From DASPUH01 sp964518505 (GTDB lineage Bacteria; Chloroflexota; Limnocylindria; Limnocylindrales; CSP1-4), in the NCBI GenBank assembly GCA_964518505.1, contig CAZFGT010000005.1:32767-96766 (forward strand): 64,000 nucleotides of DNA, in the 5' to 3' direction. Each line of letters begins with the position of its first letter. Position 1 is the first letter of the stretch. Both the position numbers and the translations under genes were made by a program. This document shows, one piece after another, positions 24,023-31,947 of this stretch. The notes under the pieces were generated by a model that saw only the letters and a list, made by a program, of their open reading frames with translations, was not told the origin of the DNA and ran no database searches.

Positions 24023-26039
24023 CGGCCGGGAGGGGCCGCCCGAGCAGGTAGCCCTGCCCCAGTTCGACGCCGAGCCCGCGGAGCGTGTCGCGCTCGGCGG
24101 GAGTCTCGATACCCTCGGCGATGATCCGGCAGCCCGACGAACGGGCGAAGTGCCCGATGCCCACGACCATCGCCTGGCGCGCGTCGTCCCGGTCCAGGCC
24201 CTCCACGAGCCAGCGGTCCAGCTTCAGGAACGCCGGCCGCAGCTCGAGGATGTGGCGCAGGCTGGCGAAGCCGGCGCCGGTGTCGTCGACGGCGAGCTCG
24301 AAACGCGGCCCGACCCGGTCGATCGCCGCGCGGAAGGCCGGGTAGTCGCTGATGACCTCGTGCTCGGTCACTTCCAGGACGACTCGCCGGCCGTGATGGC
24401 GCGCCAGCACCGCCCGGAGCATCGTGCCCTCCAGGACGAACTCCGGCGAGACGTTGACATCGAGCCACGCCCGAGGCGGCAATGTGGCCGCGGCGGACAG
24501 GGCCGCCTCCAGGGTCGCGGCCTCCAGCCGCAGACCCAGACCCACGGTCGCGGCCTGGAGGAACCGCGCCGAAGGGTCCGTGCCGTCGGCGAAGCGCGTC
24601 AAGCCCTCGAAGCCCACGACGGCCTCGTCGGCGAGCTGGACGATCGGCTGGAAGACGGGCTGGAACGCCTGGCGGTCGATGATGGCGGTGATGTCCTGGC
24701 GGGCCCGCCCCAGTTCCGTCCGCTCCAGGACGCTTCTCCCGATGAGGGCCCCGGTGAGGTCGGCGAACTCGACCAGTGCGGGGAGCTCCTCGACCAGAGC
24801 ACCCTCCGGTACCGACCGCTGGGAATCGACGATGAGCAAACCGATGAGCCGGTCGTCGTGGCGGATCGGGGCGTAGGCCGCGGCCTGCACCCCAAGGCCC
24901 TTCAGGAGCTGGTTGTAGGGATGCCAGGGCCGGTTGACCCATGGCTCGATCCATGGACCCTCGCTCGCCCGCTCCCGCAGATGCCGTCCTCGTTGGCGAG
25001 GCAACGGGCGGATCACTGGATGCGGGTCACCTGCCACGACCGTCCCGATGGGCGTCGCGCGCCCATCGAGCTCGAACAGGAAGAGCTGGGCCTTGACCAG
25101 GTCGGGCAGGTTGATCACCTGCTCACAGATGGCCTGGGCGGTGGCCTCCAGATCATCTCCACGATGGATCTCGCGGATCGTCCTGGCGATGAGGGCCCGC
25201 TGCCGGCTGAGGGTGGCCGAGCGTCCCTCCAGCGCGCGCGCCTGGGTCACGTCGCGCTTGCCGGCGACATAGCCGCTGATCGCGCCGTGGGCGCCGCGGA
25301 TGGGCGAGATGACCGCCGACTCGGTGACGGTCGAGCCATCCTTGCGGCGGTTGACCAGGTCGCCCGACCAGGGCTGGCCGCTCGCGAGGGTCGACCACAT
25401 GGCCTCGTAGAACGCCGCTGACTGGGCGCCGCTCTTCAGGATCCGCGGGTTCTGGCCCATGACCTCGTCGCGGGCGTAGCCCGTGACCCGCTCGAAGGCC
25501 GGGTTGACGTAGGTGATGCGGCCGTCGAGATCGGTGATCTCGATCGACTCGGTCGCCTGCTCGATGGCCGCGGCGAGCCGGTCGTGCTCCGCTTCCCCTC
25601 GCGCGTGCTCGGTCAGGTCAAGGCCGACGCCACCCAGGACGGTCCGGCCGTCCTGGGTCGCGAGCGGGAACTTCATGATGACGAACGTATGTGGGCCGTC
25701 GTCGAAGGGCCGGACCAGGGAGAAGACCGGCACGTCGGCGCCGGCAAGGGCGAGCCTGTCGATCTCGCGCATGCGGGCGGCGTTCTCCGGCGGCCAGATG
25801 TCGGCATCGGTCTTGCCGTACCACTCGGACCCGAACCGCGGCCCGAGCGTGGCCAGGTAGTGGCGGTTGAGGTAGAGGTAGCGGCCCTCGGCATCCTTGA
25901 TGGAGGCGTTCCACGGCGCCTCGTCCATCAGCTCGCGGAACCGTTCGATGGCCGGCCCGACCGGGAGCAGGGGGGCGCCGGCCGGGACGGCAGGCCGGCG
26001 CGGGATACGGTCCCGCCCGCCCCCGGATCGTCCTGTCAT
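23958..26039 (-). CDS. PAS-PAS-GAF-EAL protein, putative c-di-GMP phosphodiesterase (paralogue)
   Basis: A 693-residue soluble sensor with the same architecture as the protein at 4906-6966: PAS (~30-140, SIKDAEGRYLYLNRHYL), PAS (~150-265, ITYVNPAFERVTGYARDEVM), GAF-like (~290-430) and EAL (~449-670). The EAL signature reads EGL (Glu478 kept), and DVNVSP, LEVTEHE, AVDDTGAGFASL, FLKLDRWL, IAEGIET and LGQGYLLGRP retain every catalytic residue. A Pro/Gly/Arg-rich tail of ~25 residues extends beyond the domain and is encoded in the overlap with the convergent small gene. The two paralogues are ~50 % alike by eye, suggesting duplication with different input signals. Confidence 0.87.
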   Translation of the reverse strand: MTGRSGGGRDRIPRRPAVPAGAPLLPVGPAIERFRELMDEAPWNASIKDAEGRYLYLNRHYLATLGPRFGSEWYGKTDADIWPPENAARMREIDRLALAGADVPVFSLVRPFDDGPHTFVIMKFPLATQDGRTVLGGVGLDLTEHARGEAEHDRLAAAIEQATESIEITDLDGRITYVNPAFERVTGYARDEVMGQNPRILKSGAQSAAFYEAMWSTLASGQPWSGDLVNRRKDGSTVTESAVISPIRGAHGAISGYVAGKRDVTQARALEGRSATLSRQRALIARTIREIHRGDDLEATAQAICEQVINLPDLVKAQLFLFELDGRATPIGTVVAGDPHPVIRPLPRQRGRHLRERASEGPWIEPWVNRPWHPYNQLLKGLGVQAAAYAPIRHDDRLIGLLIVDSQRSVPEGALVEELPALVEFADLTGALIGRSVLERTELGRARQDITAIIDRQAFQPVFQPIVQLADEAVVGFEGLTRFADGTDPSARFLQAATVGLGLRLEAATLEAALSAAATLPPRAWLDVNVSPEFVLEGTMLRAVLARHHGRRVVLEVTEHEVISDYPAFRAAIDRVGPRFELAVDDTGAGFASLRHILELRPAFLKLDRWLVEGLDRDDARQAMVVGIGHFARSSGCRIIAEGIETPAERDTLRGLGVELGQGYLLGRPLPAATPGAGGGPTDRRSPRPGHPR

Positions 26040-26155
26040 CGGTACATCGCCCGGCCTGGTCCAGATCGGCCTTCGGACCGCCGCAGCGCCCAGCAGCGCT
26101 CCGCCACCTTACTCCTTCGGTGCGGCATGTCCACGGGCAAAGCAGGAGGCGCCCG

Positions 26156-26161
26156 TATACT
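26156..26161 (+). promoter_or_regulatory. -10 box (TATACT) upstream of lepB
   Basis: TATACT ends nine bases before the lepB GTG at 26171, with no Shine-Dalgarno between. The message would have a leader of only a few bases at most. Confidence 0.5.
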
Positions 26162-26170
26162 CCTCGTCCT

Positions 26171-26845
26171 GTGGATAGACGCCAGTGGGGATGCCTCTTC
26201 GAGGTCCTCGAAACCCTTGTCCTGACGATCGTGATCTTCCTGCTCATCCAGAACTTCGTGGCTCAGCCCTACCAGGTCGAGCAACAGAGCATGGAACACA
26301 CGCTCGAGCCCGGGCAGTACGTGCTCGTGGACAAGCTCACGCCGCGCTTCAACGACTACCATCGCGGCGACATCATCGTCTTCAACCCGCCGGGCTCGGC
26401 CGCGTCCGATCCGACCCAGGTGCCGTTCATCAAGCGGATCATCGGCCTGCCGGGCGACCGCATCGACTTCCGCAACGGCGACGTCTTCGTCAACGGCGTC
26501 CAGCTCTCCGAGCCGTACATCTATGACGGCCAGCCGACCCAGGCGGGGGCCGAGGGCTCGACCGTCGTCGTCCCCGCCGACTCGTACTTCGGCCTGGGCG
26601 ACCACCGCGCGAATTCGACCGACTCGCGGGTCTTTGGCTTCATCCCCCGCAGCGACATCATCGGGCGGGCCTGGCTGCGCTACTGGCCGCTCAACGACCT
26701 GGGCATCCTGAGCACGCCGACGTACCCCGACGTGCCTCCCGCCGGCTCAGCGTTCGATCCGCTGGGCGGCCTGGCCATCATCAGCTTCGGCCTGGCCGGC
26801 GTCGGCGTGGCCGGCGTCCGCGGCCTCCGCGCCCGCCTCGGCTGA
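26171..26845 (+). CDS. lepB: Signal peptidase I
   Basis: Membrane serine protease that removes signal peptides from exported proteins. The 224-residue protein has an N-terminal membrane anchor (LVLTIVIFLLIQNFVAQPY), box B with the catalytic serine (QSMEHTLEPGQYVLVDK), the catalytic lysine in PFIKRIIGLPGDRI, and box E GDHRANSTDSRVFGFI. Unlike most homologues it has a second hydrophobic segment at its C-terminus (LAIISFGLAGVGVAGVRGL). The GTG at 26171 is the only start fitting the anchor. It heads a run with two complex-I-like membrane genes. Confidence 0.93.
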   Translation: MDRRQWGCLFEVLETLVLTIVIFLLIQNFVAQPYQVEQQSMEHTLEPGQYVLVDKLTPRFNDYHRGDIIVFNPPGSAASDPTQVPFIKRIIGLPGDRIDFRNGDVFVNGVQLSEPYIYDGQPTQAGAEGSTVVVPADSYFGLGDHRANSTDSRVFGFIPRSDIIGRAWLRYWPLNDLGILSTPTYPDVPPAGSAFDPLGGLAIISFGLAGVGVAGVRGLRARLG

Positions 26846-26855
26846 CCACGCGCCG

Positions 26856-27476
26856 ATGCCGGTCGTGCCCCTCCTCGCGGCGACCGTGGCCATCGCCGGC
26901 GCCGTGATCGCCATCCTGGCGACCGATTCGCGCCTCACCACGGCCGGCACCGCGGCCGCCCTCCTGGCCGCTCCCTTCGCGGCCGATCCGCTGCCCCAGC
27001 AACTCGGCCTGGGCGTCCGCCTCGTCGGGGCGGGGCTGGCCGGGTACCTGCTGTGGACCTCGACGCGTCAGGCCGCGCCCCTCCTTGGCCCGCTCCCACT
27101 CGGGGGGCGCGGGGAGGCGGCGTTCGTGCTGGCCGCCGCCGCGATCGGCTTCCTGGCCGATGCGGTGACCTCGGAGGCGCTCGGGCCCACGGCCGCCCTG
27201 GCCGCAGGTGGGGCGCTCCTGGTGGGGGGGCTGGACCTGCTGGCGTTCGGCGAAGACGGGCTGCGCCTCGGCAGCGGCGCGCTCCTCGCCCTGACCGGTG
27301 CGTCCCTTGTGCTCGCCGAACTTGGCGGCACGCCGGGGGCCGGCCTGGAGGCCGGCCTTGCGGTGGCCACGGCGGCGGTCGCGGGGGCAGCCGCCTGGCT
27401 GACCGTCACGACGCTGGGTCCCCGCCGCGAGATGCGGCTGGCGGCCCGGCATGGCGACCTGCGCGACATCGGCTGA
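26856..27476 (+). CDS. Polytopic membrane protein, HyfE/NuoK-like (tentative)
   Basis: A 206-residue protein of about seven hydrophobic segments with few charges, lying ten bases after lepB and 21 bases before a NuoN-like gene. Size and context resemble subunit E of group 4 hydrogenase/complex-I-like modules (HyfE, which contains a NuoK-like half), but no single motif proves this. One acidic stretch (FGEDGLRLGSG) interrupts the helices. It ends in a charged cytoplasmic tail (RREMRLAARHGDLRD). Likely the small partner of the next protein. Confidence 0.5.
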   Translation: MPVVPLLAATVAIAGAVIAILATDSRLTTAGTAAALLAAPFAADPLPQQLGLGVRLVGAGLAGYLLWTSTRQAAPLLGPLPLGGRGEAAFVLAAAAIGFLADAVTSEALGPTAALAAGGALLVGGLDLLAFGEDGLRLGSGALLALTGASLVLAELGGTPGAGLEAGLAVATAAVAGAAAWLTVTTLGPRREMRLAARHGDLRDIG

Positions 27477-27497
27477 ATCGACGACGCCGGACCGCTG

Positions 27498-29099
27498 GTG
27501 ACGCTCGTCGCCTTCATCGTCGTGGCCGGCACGGGCGCCGCGGCCTGGTGGATGGTCGGCCGGTGGCCGCCGCTGCGCACCATCGTGGGCCTCGTGGCCC
27601 TGGCCGCGTGCGTCGTGCTGGCGCGCCTGTTGCCGAGCGGCCCCGTGATCCTCTTCGGCGACGACGCGCTCCAGACGACGAACTTCCTGCGCCTCTGGCT
27701 GCTGAGCGGCTCGGCGGCTGCACTGCTGCTGACGCTGCTGGCCGAGACCCTTGGCCGATCCACCCGCGTCGCTCCGGCTGCGCTCGTCCTGCTCGCGGGG
27801 ACGGCCGCGGCGCTCTCCCTGACCGATGCCGCCGGTGCGCTGCTGCTGGTCGTGGCCACCACGACGCTCGTTGGCATGGTGGCCCTCAGCGACCGGCCGG
27901 GGCGGCCTGGTCCGGAGCTGCTCGGCGTCCTGCGGCTGCCCATCGCCGTGGCCGTGTTGGGGCTGCTGGGCATCGCCTGGGCCTCGGTCGGCGGCCTGGG
28001 TGAACAGCCCACGACGATGCTGGCCGCCTTCGCCCTGGTCGGCGCGGCGCTCGTCCTGGGCACTGGCGCGGTGCCCTTCCACCTGCCGCTGGCCCGCCAG
28101 GGTGAGGCCGTGGCGCGGCCGCTGCTGCCGCTCGTCCTTGGCTGGCTGCCGGCCCTCCTGGCGGTCGTCCTGCTCGAGTGGTCGGGCGTCCGGCTCGTGC
28201 CGCTCGACCCGGACCTGGGGTTGGTCCGTGCCGCGCTCCTTGCGCTGGCCCTCCTGACGCTCGGCGCGGCTACGGTCGCCATGCTGCTCCAGGAGGACCT
28301 GGGCCACGTCGTGGCGTATGCGGGCCTCCAGGGCCTGGCCCTGGGGCTGCTGGGCTATGCCAGCGTCGACGGCTCGGCCGTGACCGGCGCCCGCGCGGTG
28401 CTGCTGCTGCTGCCCCTGTGGCTGGCGGCGCTCGTAGGCGTGCTGCTCGTCCTGGAGACGATGGGCGGCGGCTCCGACCTCAAGGCGCTGAGCGGCTGGG
28501 TGCGCCGGGCGCCGGTCACGGCCGTCGCGCTGACGATCGCCGTCGCGGTCGCCATCGGGTTGCCCGGATCGGCCGCCTTCGAGGCACGCCGCGCGGTCAC
28601 CGATGTCGCCCTGGGTTCGACCTTCGGCACGGTGGCCCTGCTGCTGGTGGTCGCCTCGGTGACGGCGTGGCTGCGGCTGGCATGGGAGGGCCTGCGGCCG
28701 ACCGGTGCGGAATGGGGCGCCGCGGAGCGCCCGAACGTGGAGGCGGCTCGCAGCGGGCCTGGACTCGCCCGCGCGCGCGGACTGCTGGCCGCGAACCGCA
28801 TCCCGATCGCGGCCGTGCTGGCGCTGGCGCTGGCCATCCTGCCGCTCGCCTTGAGCCTGGGCTTCGGGCACCTGGAGGCGGCCGCGGCGGGCCCGAACCC
28901 GGCGGCCAGCGTGCGTCCGGTGGCGCCGACGCCCACCCCGAGCCCGACCATCACGCCGCAGTCGACGCCCTCGCCCACCACCACGCCACCGACCGGCTTC
29001 CCGCCGACCCCCACACCGGGCCTCCCCTCCGGTTCCCCCGCCCCGACCCAGACACCCGGCGCGTCAAGTCCGGCGCCGACCTCCTCGATCGGCGACTAG
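27498..29099 (+). CDS. NuoN/antiporter-like membrane protein with Pro/Thr-rich tail
   Basis: A 533-residue protein with ~13 membrane segments resembling the proton-channel subunits of complex I. The loop TGAVPFHLPLARQGEA corresponds to the PFHxWLPDAH region, and EDLGHVVAYAGLQGLALGLL to the DLKRLLAYSSI region. The buried lysines and glutamate that carry protons in NuoL/M/N are missing: the protein has a single lysine, in the loop SDLKALSGW. The last ~60 residues are a Pro/Thr/Ser-rich tail (PTPTPSPTITPQSTPSPT). GTG start at 27498 without a clear ribosome-binding site. No other complex-I genes lie nearby. Confidence 0.6.
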   Translation: MTLVAFIVVAGTGAAAWWMVGRWPPLRTIVGLVALAACVVLARLLPSGPVILFGDDALQTTNFLRLWLLSGSAAALLLTLLAETLGRSTRVAPAALVLLAGTAAALSLTDAAGALLLVVATTTLVGMVALSDRPGRPGPELLGVLRLPIAVAVLGLLGIAWASVGGLGEQPTTMLAAFALVGAALVLGTGAVPFHLPLARQGEAVARPLLPLVLGWLPALLAVVLLEWSGVRLVPLDPDLGLVRAALLALALLTLGAATVAMLLQEDLGHVVAYAGLQGLALGLLGYASVDGSAVTGARAVLLLLPLWLAALVGVLLVLETMGGGSDLKALSGWVRRAPVTAVALTIAVAVAIGLPGSAAFEARRAVTDVALGSTFGTVALLLVVASVTAWLRLAWEGLRPTGAEWGAAERPNVEAARSGPGLARARGLLAANRIPIAAVLALALAILPLALSLGFGHLEAAAAGPNPAASVRPVAPTPTPSPTITPQSTPSPTTTPPTGFPPTPTPGLPSGSPAPTQTPGASSPAPTSSIGD

Positions 29100-29146
29100 C
29101 GGGCGGGCGCGCTCGCCGGCCTCGCTGGCGGCTGGCCCGCCGGCGT

Positions 29147-29226
29147 TTGCATGCAGCGATGCAACAGATGGCGGGGGAAGGGCCGTTTCGGCGGCACGCC
29201 GACCTGCCGCGCTACCCCTGTTGCAT
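29147..29226. repeat. Competing inverted repeats between convergent genes
   Basis: TTGCAT (29147-29152) pairs with ATGCAA (29159-29164); the overlapping ATGCAACAG (29159-29167) can instead pair with CTGTTGCAT (29218-29226). The 291-bp gap between the NuoN-like stop and the ndk stop shows no gene, so this may be a termination region for both operons. Confidence 0.4.
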
Positions 29227-29390
29227 GGGATGCGCGATGCGACCGATGTGACCGGGCTCAGGTGTCGTCCGTTTCACGAGGCGAGACAGATGACGGCCGT
29301 GCCCTCCGTCGCGGTGCGTTCCGGCGTCGCGTGCGTCGCGGCGTGCAAAGCACGGCCAAGACACGCGCGGCCGGCCCGGTGCGGGGGCGA

Positions 29391-29855
29391 TCAGCCCTCG
29401 GCGGGGGCGTTGACCCAGCGGTCGATGTCGCGGTCGTAGGCCAGGAGCTCGGCCGGCCGGAACCACAGCGCGAGCTCCTGGACGGCCGTCTCGGGCCCGT
29501 CCGAGGCATGGACCAGGTTCTGCGCCGTCTCCACGGCGAAGTCGCCACGGATCGTGCCGGGGGCGGCCTGGGCGGGGCGCGTCGCGCCGTTGATGGTGCG
29601 CACGATGGCGATCGCGTCGGGGCCCTCGAGGGCGACGGCCACGAGTGGCCCGGTCGTGATGAACGCGACCAGACCGGCGAAGAACGGCTTGTCGCGGTGC
29701 ACGGCGTAGTGGGCCTCTGCCAGCGCCCGGTCGATGTGGACGAGCTTGAGGCCGATGATCTTGAGCCCGCGCTCCTCGTACCGTGACAGGACGCGACCGA
29801 CGAGCTGGCGCTGGACGCCATCGGGCTTGATGAGGACGAGGGTTCGTTCGATCAC
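29391..29855 (-). CDS. ndk: Nucleoside diphosphate kinase
   Basis: Transfers the terminal phosphate from ATP to other nucleoside diphosphates through a phosphohistidine. The 154-residue protein starts IERTLVLIKPDGVQRQLVGR (conserved Lys), and contains NGATRPAQAAPGTIRGDFAV and the active-site histidine in NLVHASDGPETA. The GTG start at 29855 overlaps the stop of the upstream TPR-like gene by four bases. Last gene of the M16 peptidase-TPR-ndk operon. Confidence 0.96.
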   Translation of the reverse strand: MIERTLVLIKPDGVQRQLVGRVLSRYEERGLKIIGLKLVHIDRALAEAHYAVHRDKPFFAGLVAFITTGPLVAVALEGPDAIAIVRTINGATRPAQAAPGTIRGDFAVETAQNLVHASDGPETAVQELALWFRPAELLAYDRDIDRWVNAPAEG

Positions 29856-30622
29856 GTGGTTTCCTCTCGTGGGGCCGCGTCGACGAGGGCGCGGCGAGAT
29901 CCCTGGAACGCGGCCGACGCCTCATTGGCCCGGCCAAGGAGCCGGAGGGCATCGCCACGGACGAGCTGGAGGGCGGCCGCTGCGGGGCCGGTCGGCCCGG
30001 TCGCGGCCAGGGCGCGCTCCGCGACGGACAGGGTCATGGCGGCCAGGGCGGGCTCCTCGCGCAGGACGACGCCCAGGAGGCCGGCTGCGGCGAGCGCGTG
30101 GCCTCCGTCCAGGGCGGCTTCGGCGGCTGCCATGTCGTCGCTCGGGCGCGGCACCGCAGCGGCGGCATGGACGGCCGGCACGGCCGCGGGGGCGGAGGCG
30201 GCCGCCACGGAGGCAGCAGGTGCCGCGCCCCCGTGCCGGCCGGGCCAGGCGTTGGAGCGGGGATGGCCAGCGAACACGCGGTCCAGGGCGGCCTCATCCA
30301 CGTCGGCCCGCGCCAGCACCCGCTGCGCGAGCCGCCGGGCGTCGCGGTGATCGCCGGCGGCGGCGAGCGACTCGATGACCACCACTTCAGCCAGCACCTG
30401 GTCGCCCCCCTGGTCCAGGTGGACCCGAGCGGCGTCCGCGGCCCCGCCCAGGTCGCCACCGCGCCAGCGTGCCTCGGCCAGGTCAGCCCAGGCTGGGGTA
30501 CCGAGCTCGCCTCGACCGGCCAGCGCCTCCAGCTCGACGCGAGCCAGGGCCGGCAGGCCGGTGCGCAGGTGCAGGTGCGCCATCCGGGTCGTGACGGCGG
30601 CCTCGTTCACGGCAGCGTTCAT
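29852..30622 (-). CDS. TPR-like Ala-rich protein of unknown function
   Basis: A 256-residue protein, strongly Ala/Arg-rich and helical. Residues ~1-110 read as tandem 34-residue-like helical pairs (RTGLPALARVELEALAGRGE, ARWRGGDLGGAADAARVHLD, AAAGDHRDARRLAQRVLARA), suggesting tetratricopeptide repeats; a low-complexity Ala/Pro linker follows, then more helical pairs ending in GDALRLLGRANEASAAFQGS. Start and stop both overlap neighbours by four bases (ATG 30622 with the M16 stop; TGA with ndk GTG), so it is certainly translated. It probably mediates protein contacts; no function can be assigned. Confidence 0.7.
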   Translation of the reverse strand: MNAAVNEAAVTTRMAHLHLRTGLPALARVELEALAGRGELGTPAWADLAEARWRGGDLGGAADAARVHLDQGGDQVLAEVVVIESLAAAGDHRDARRLAQRVLARADVDEAALDRVFAGHPRSNAWPGRHGGAAPAASVAAASAPAAVPAVHAAAAVPRPSDDMAAAEAALDGGHALAAAGLLGVVLREEPALAAMTLSVAERALAATGPTGPAAAALQLVRGDALRLLGRANEASAAFQGSRRALVDAAPREETT

Positions 30623-31887
30623 GGCAGGTGGAGCGCCGGCTCCAGGTCGGGCGCCTTGGTGCCATGCGGAGCCACGACCGCGAGGCACAGGCCGGGGTCC
30701 TGGAAGAGCCGGCCCGCCAGCTCCTGGATCATGTCGGCGGAGACCCCTTGGAGCGCGGCGAGCGCGTCGTCGAGGGTCAGCACGCGGTCGTGCAGGGCCT
30801 CCTGCACGCCCAGCCACGAGACCAGGTGGCGGCCCTCCTCCAGGCGAAGCTCCAGGTGCCCCGCGGTGAACCGCTTGGCCTTCTCGAGCTCCGCGGCGGG
30901 GACGAGTTCGTCGCGCATGCGGGCCAGCTCGGCGACGATGGCGCGGACGGCCTGGCCGAGGACGTCGGGGTCTACCCCGGCGTAGATCTGGAGCGTGCCG
31001 CAGTCGGCGTAGTCGGCCTGGAAGCTGTGCACGTCGTAGGCCAGACCGGCGTCCTCGCGCAGGTTGAGGAAGAGCCGACTGCTGGAGCCATCGCCCAGGA
31101 CCGTGTTGAGCACCTCCAGCGTCCACGCGTCGGGATGGTCGCGCCGCAGGCCCGGCAGGCCCAGCACGAGGTGCGCCTGCTGCCCCTCCCGTTCGTCAAG
31201 CCGGACGCGCGGCCCGACCGGGCCCGATGGCGCCGGGGCCCAGCCAGGCACCGGCCCATTGCCGCGCCCGAAGGCCTCGGCCACCAATCCCACGACCTCC
31301 TCGTGGGCCATGTCGGCGGCCACCGCCACGACGGTGTTGGCCGGCCGGTAGCTGGCGGCCCAGAAGGCCCGGATCTCGTCGCCGCTCAGGTTGCGCACGG
31401 TGGTCTCGTCGCCGGCGATCTCGCGGCCCAGGCTGGTGTCGCCGAAGAACTGCTCGTCGAAGACGTTGAAGACGAACTGGCTGGCGTCGTCATGGTAGGA
31501 GCGGATCTCCTCCACGATGACGTCCCGCTCGCGGTCGATCTCGTGGTCACGCAGGAGTGGCCGGACGATCAGCTCGCCCAGCATCTGGACACCGCGCTGC
31601 GCCTCGCGCAGCGGCAGGCGAGCCCAGTAGACGGTGGACTCGCGGTCGGTCGCGGCGTTGCTGGAGCCGCCCACGCCCTCGATCGCCTCGGACACGGCAC
31701 GCGTGGTGGGGAAGGCGGCCGTGCCCCGGAAGGTCAGGTGCTCCATGAAATGGGCCACGCCCGCCTGCTCACGTCGCTCGAGGCGCGAGCCGGCCAGGAC
31801 GTATGCGGCCACGGAGAACGCGCGCGAGCCGGGCAGGCGCGCCGAGATGACGCGCGGCCCGTCGGGCAACGCGGTCCGTTCGTACAT
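30619..31887 (-). CDS. M16 family zinc metallopeptidase
   Basis: Insulinase/processing-peptidase family, 422 residues. The inverted zinc motif HxxEH is intact (VAHFMEHLTFRGT, His46, Glu49, His50) and the third ligand lies in DRERDVIVEEIRSYHDDA. Residues ~165-345 form the second M16 domain with the typical YRPANTVVAVAADM and the LNTVLGDGSSSRLFLNLRED segment. There is no signal peptide, so it acts in the cytoplasm, probably on peptides or misfolded fragments. The ATG at 31887 has TACCAT seven bases upstream and no Shine-Dalgarno, suggesting a leaderless operon start. Followed by the TPR-like gene and ndk. Confidence 0.92.
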   Translation of the reverse strand: MYERTALPDGPRVISARLPGSRAFSVAAYVLAGSRLERREQAGVAHFMEHLTFRGTAAFPTTRAVSEAIEGVGGSSNAATDRESTVYWARLPLREAQRGVQMLGELIVRPLLRDHEIDRERDVIVEEIRSYHDDASQFVFNVFDEQFFGDTSLGREIAGDETTVRNLSGDEIRAFWAASYRPANTVVAVAADMAHEEVVGLVAEAFGRGNGPVPGWAPAPSGPVGPRVRLDEREGQQAHLVLGLPGLRRDHPDAWTLEVLNTVLGDGSSSRLFLNLREDAGLAYDVHSFQADYADCGTLQIYAGVDPDVLGQAVRAIVAELARMRDELVPAAELEKAKRFTAGHLELRLEEGRHLVSWLGVQEALHDRVLTLDDALAALQGVSADMIQELAGRLFQDPGLCLAVVAPHGTKAPDLEPALHLP

Positions 31888-31894
31888 CGCCGGG

Positions 31895-31900
31895 ATGGTA
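31895..31900 (-). promoter_or_regulatory. -10 box (TACCAT) for leaderless M16 peptidase operon
   Basis: TACCAT on the minus strand ends seven bases before the ATG at 31887, with no ribosome-binding site. Confidence 0.45.
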
Positions 31901-31903
31901 CAG

Positions 31904-31944
31904 GACCGGCGCCGGCGCCCCCGCAGGAGGCGCCGGAGCCGGTC
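31904..31944 (-). terminator. Terminator after the AzgA permease gene
   Basis: A 16-bp inverted repeat with one mismatch (31904-31919 against 31929-31944, arms GACCGGCgCCGGCGCC) and a nine-base loop sits four bases past the permease stop. It overlaps the promoter region of the M16 operon and lacks a U-tract. Confidence 0.65.
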
Positions 31945-31947
31945 GAC

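Noticed and set aside
29212..29958. A 248-codon Arg/Pro-rich frame on the minus strand over ndk
   Set aside because: Low-complexity frame in the same strand as ndk but another phase; ndk is unmistakable.
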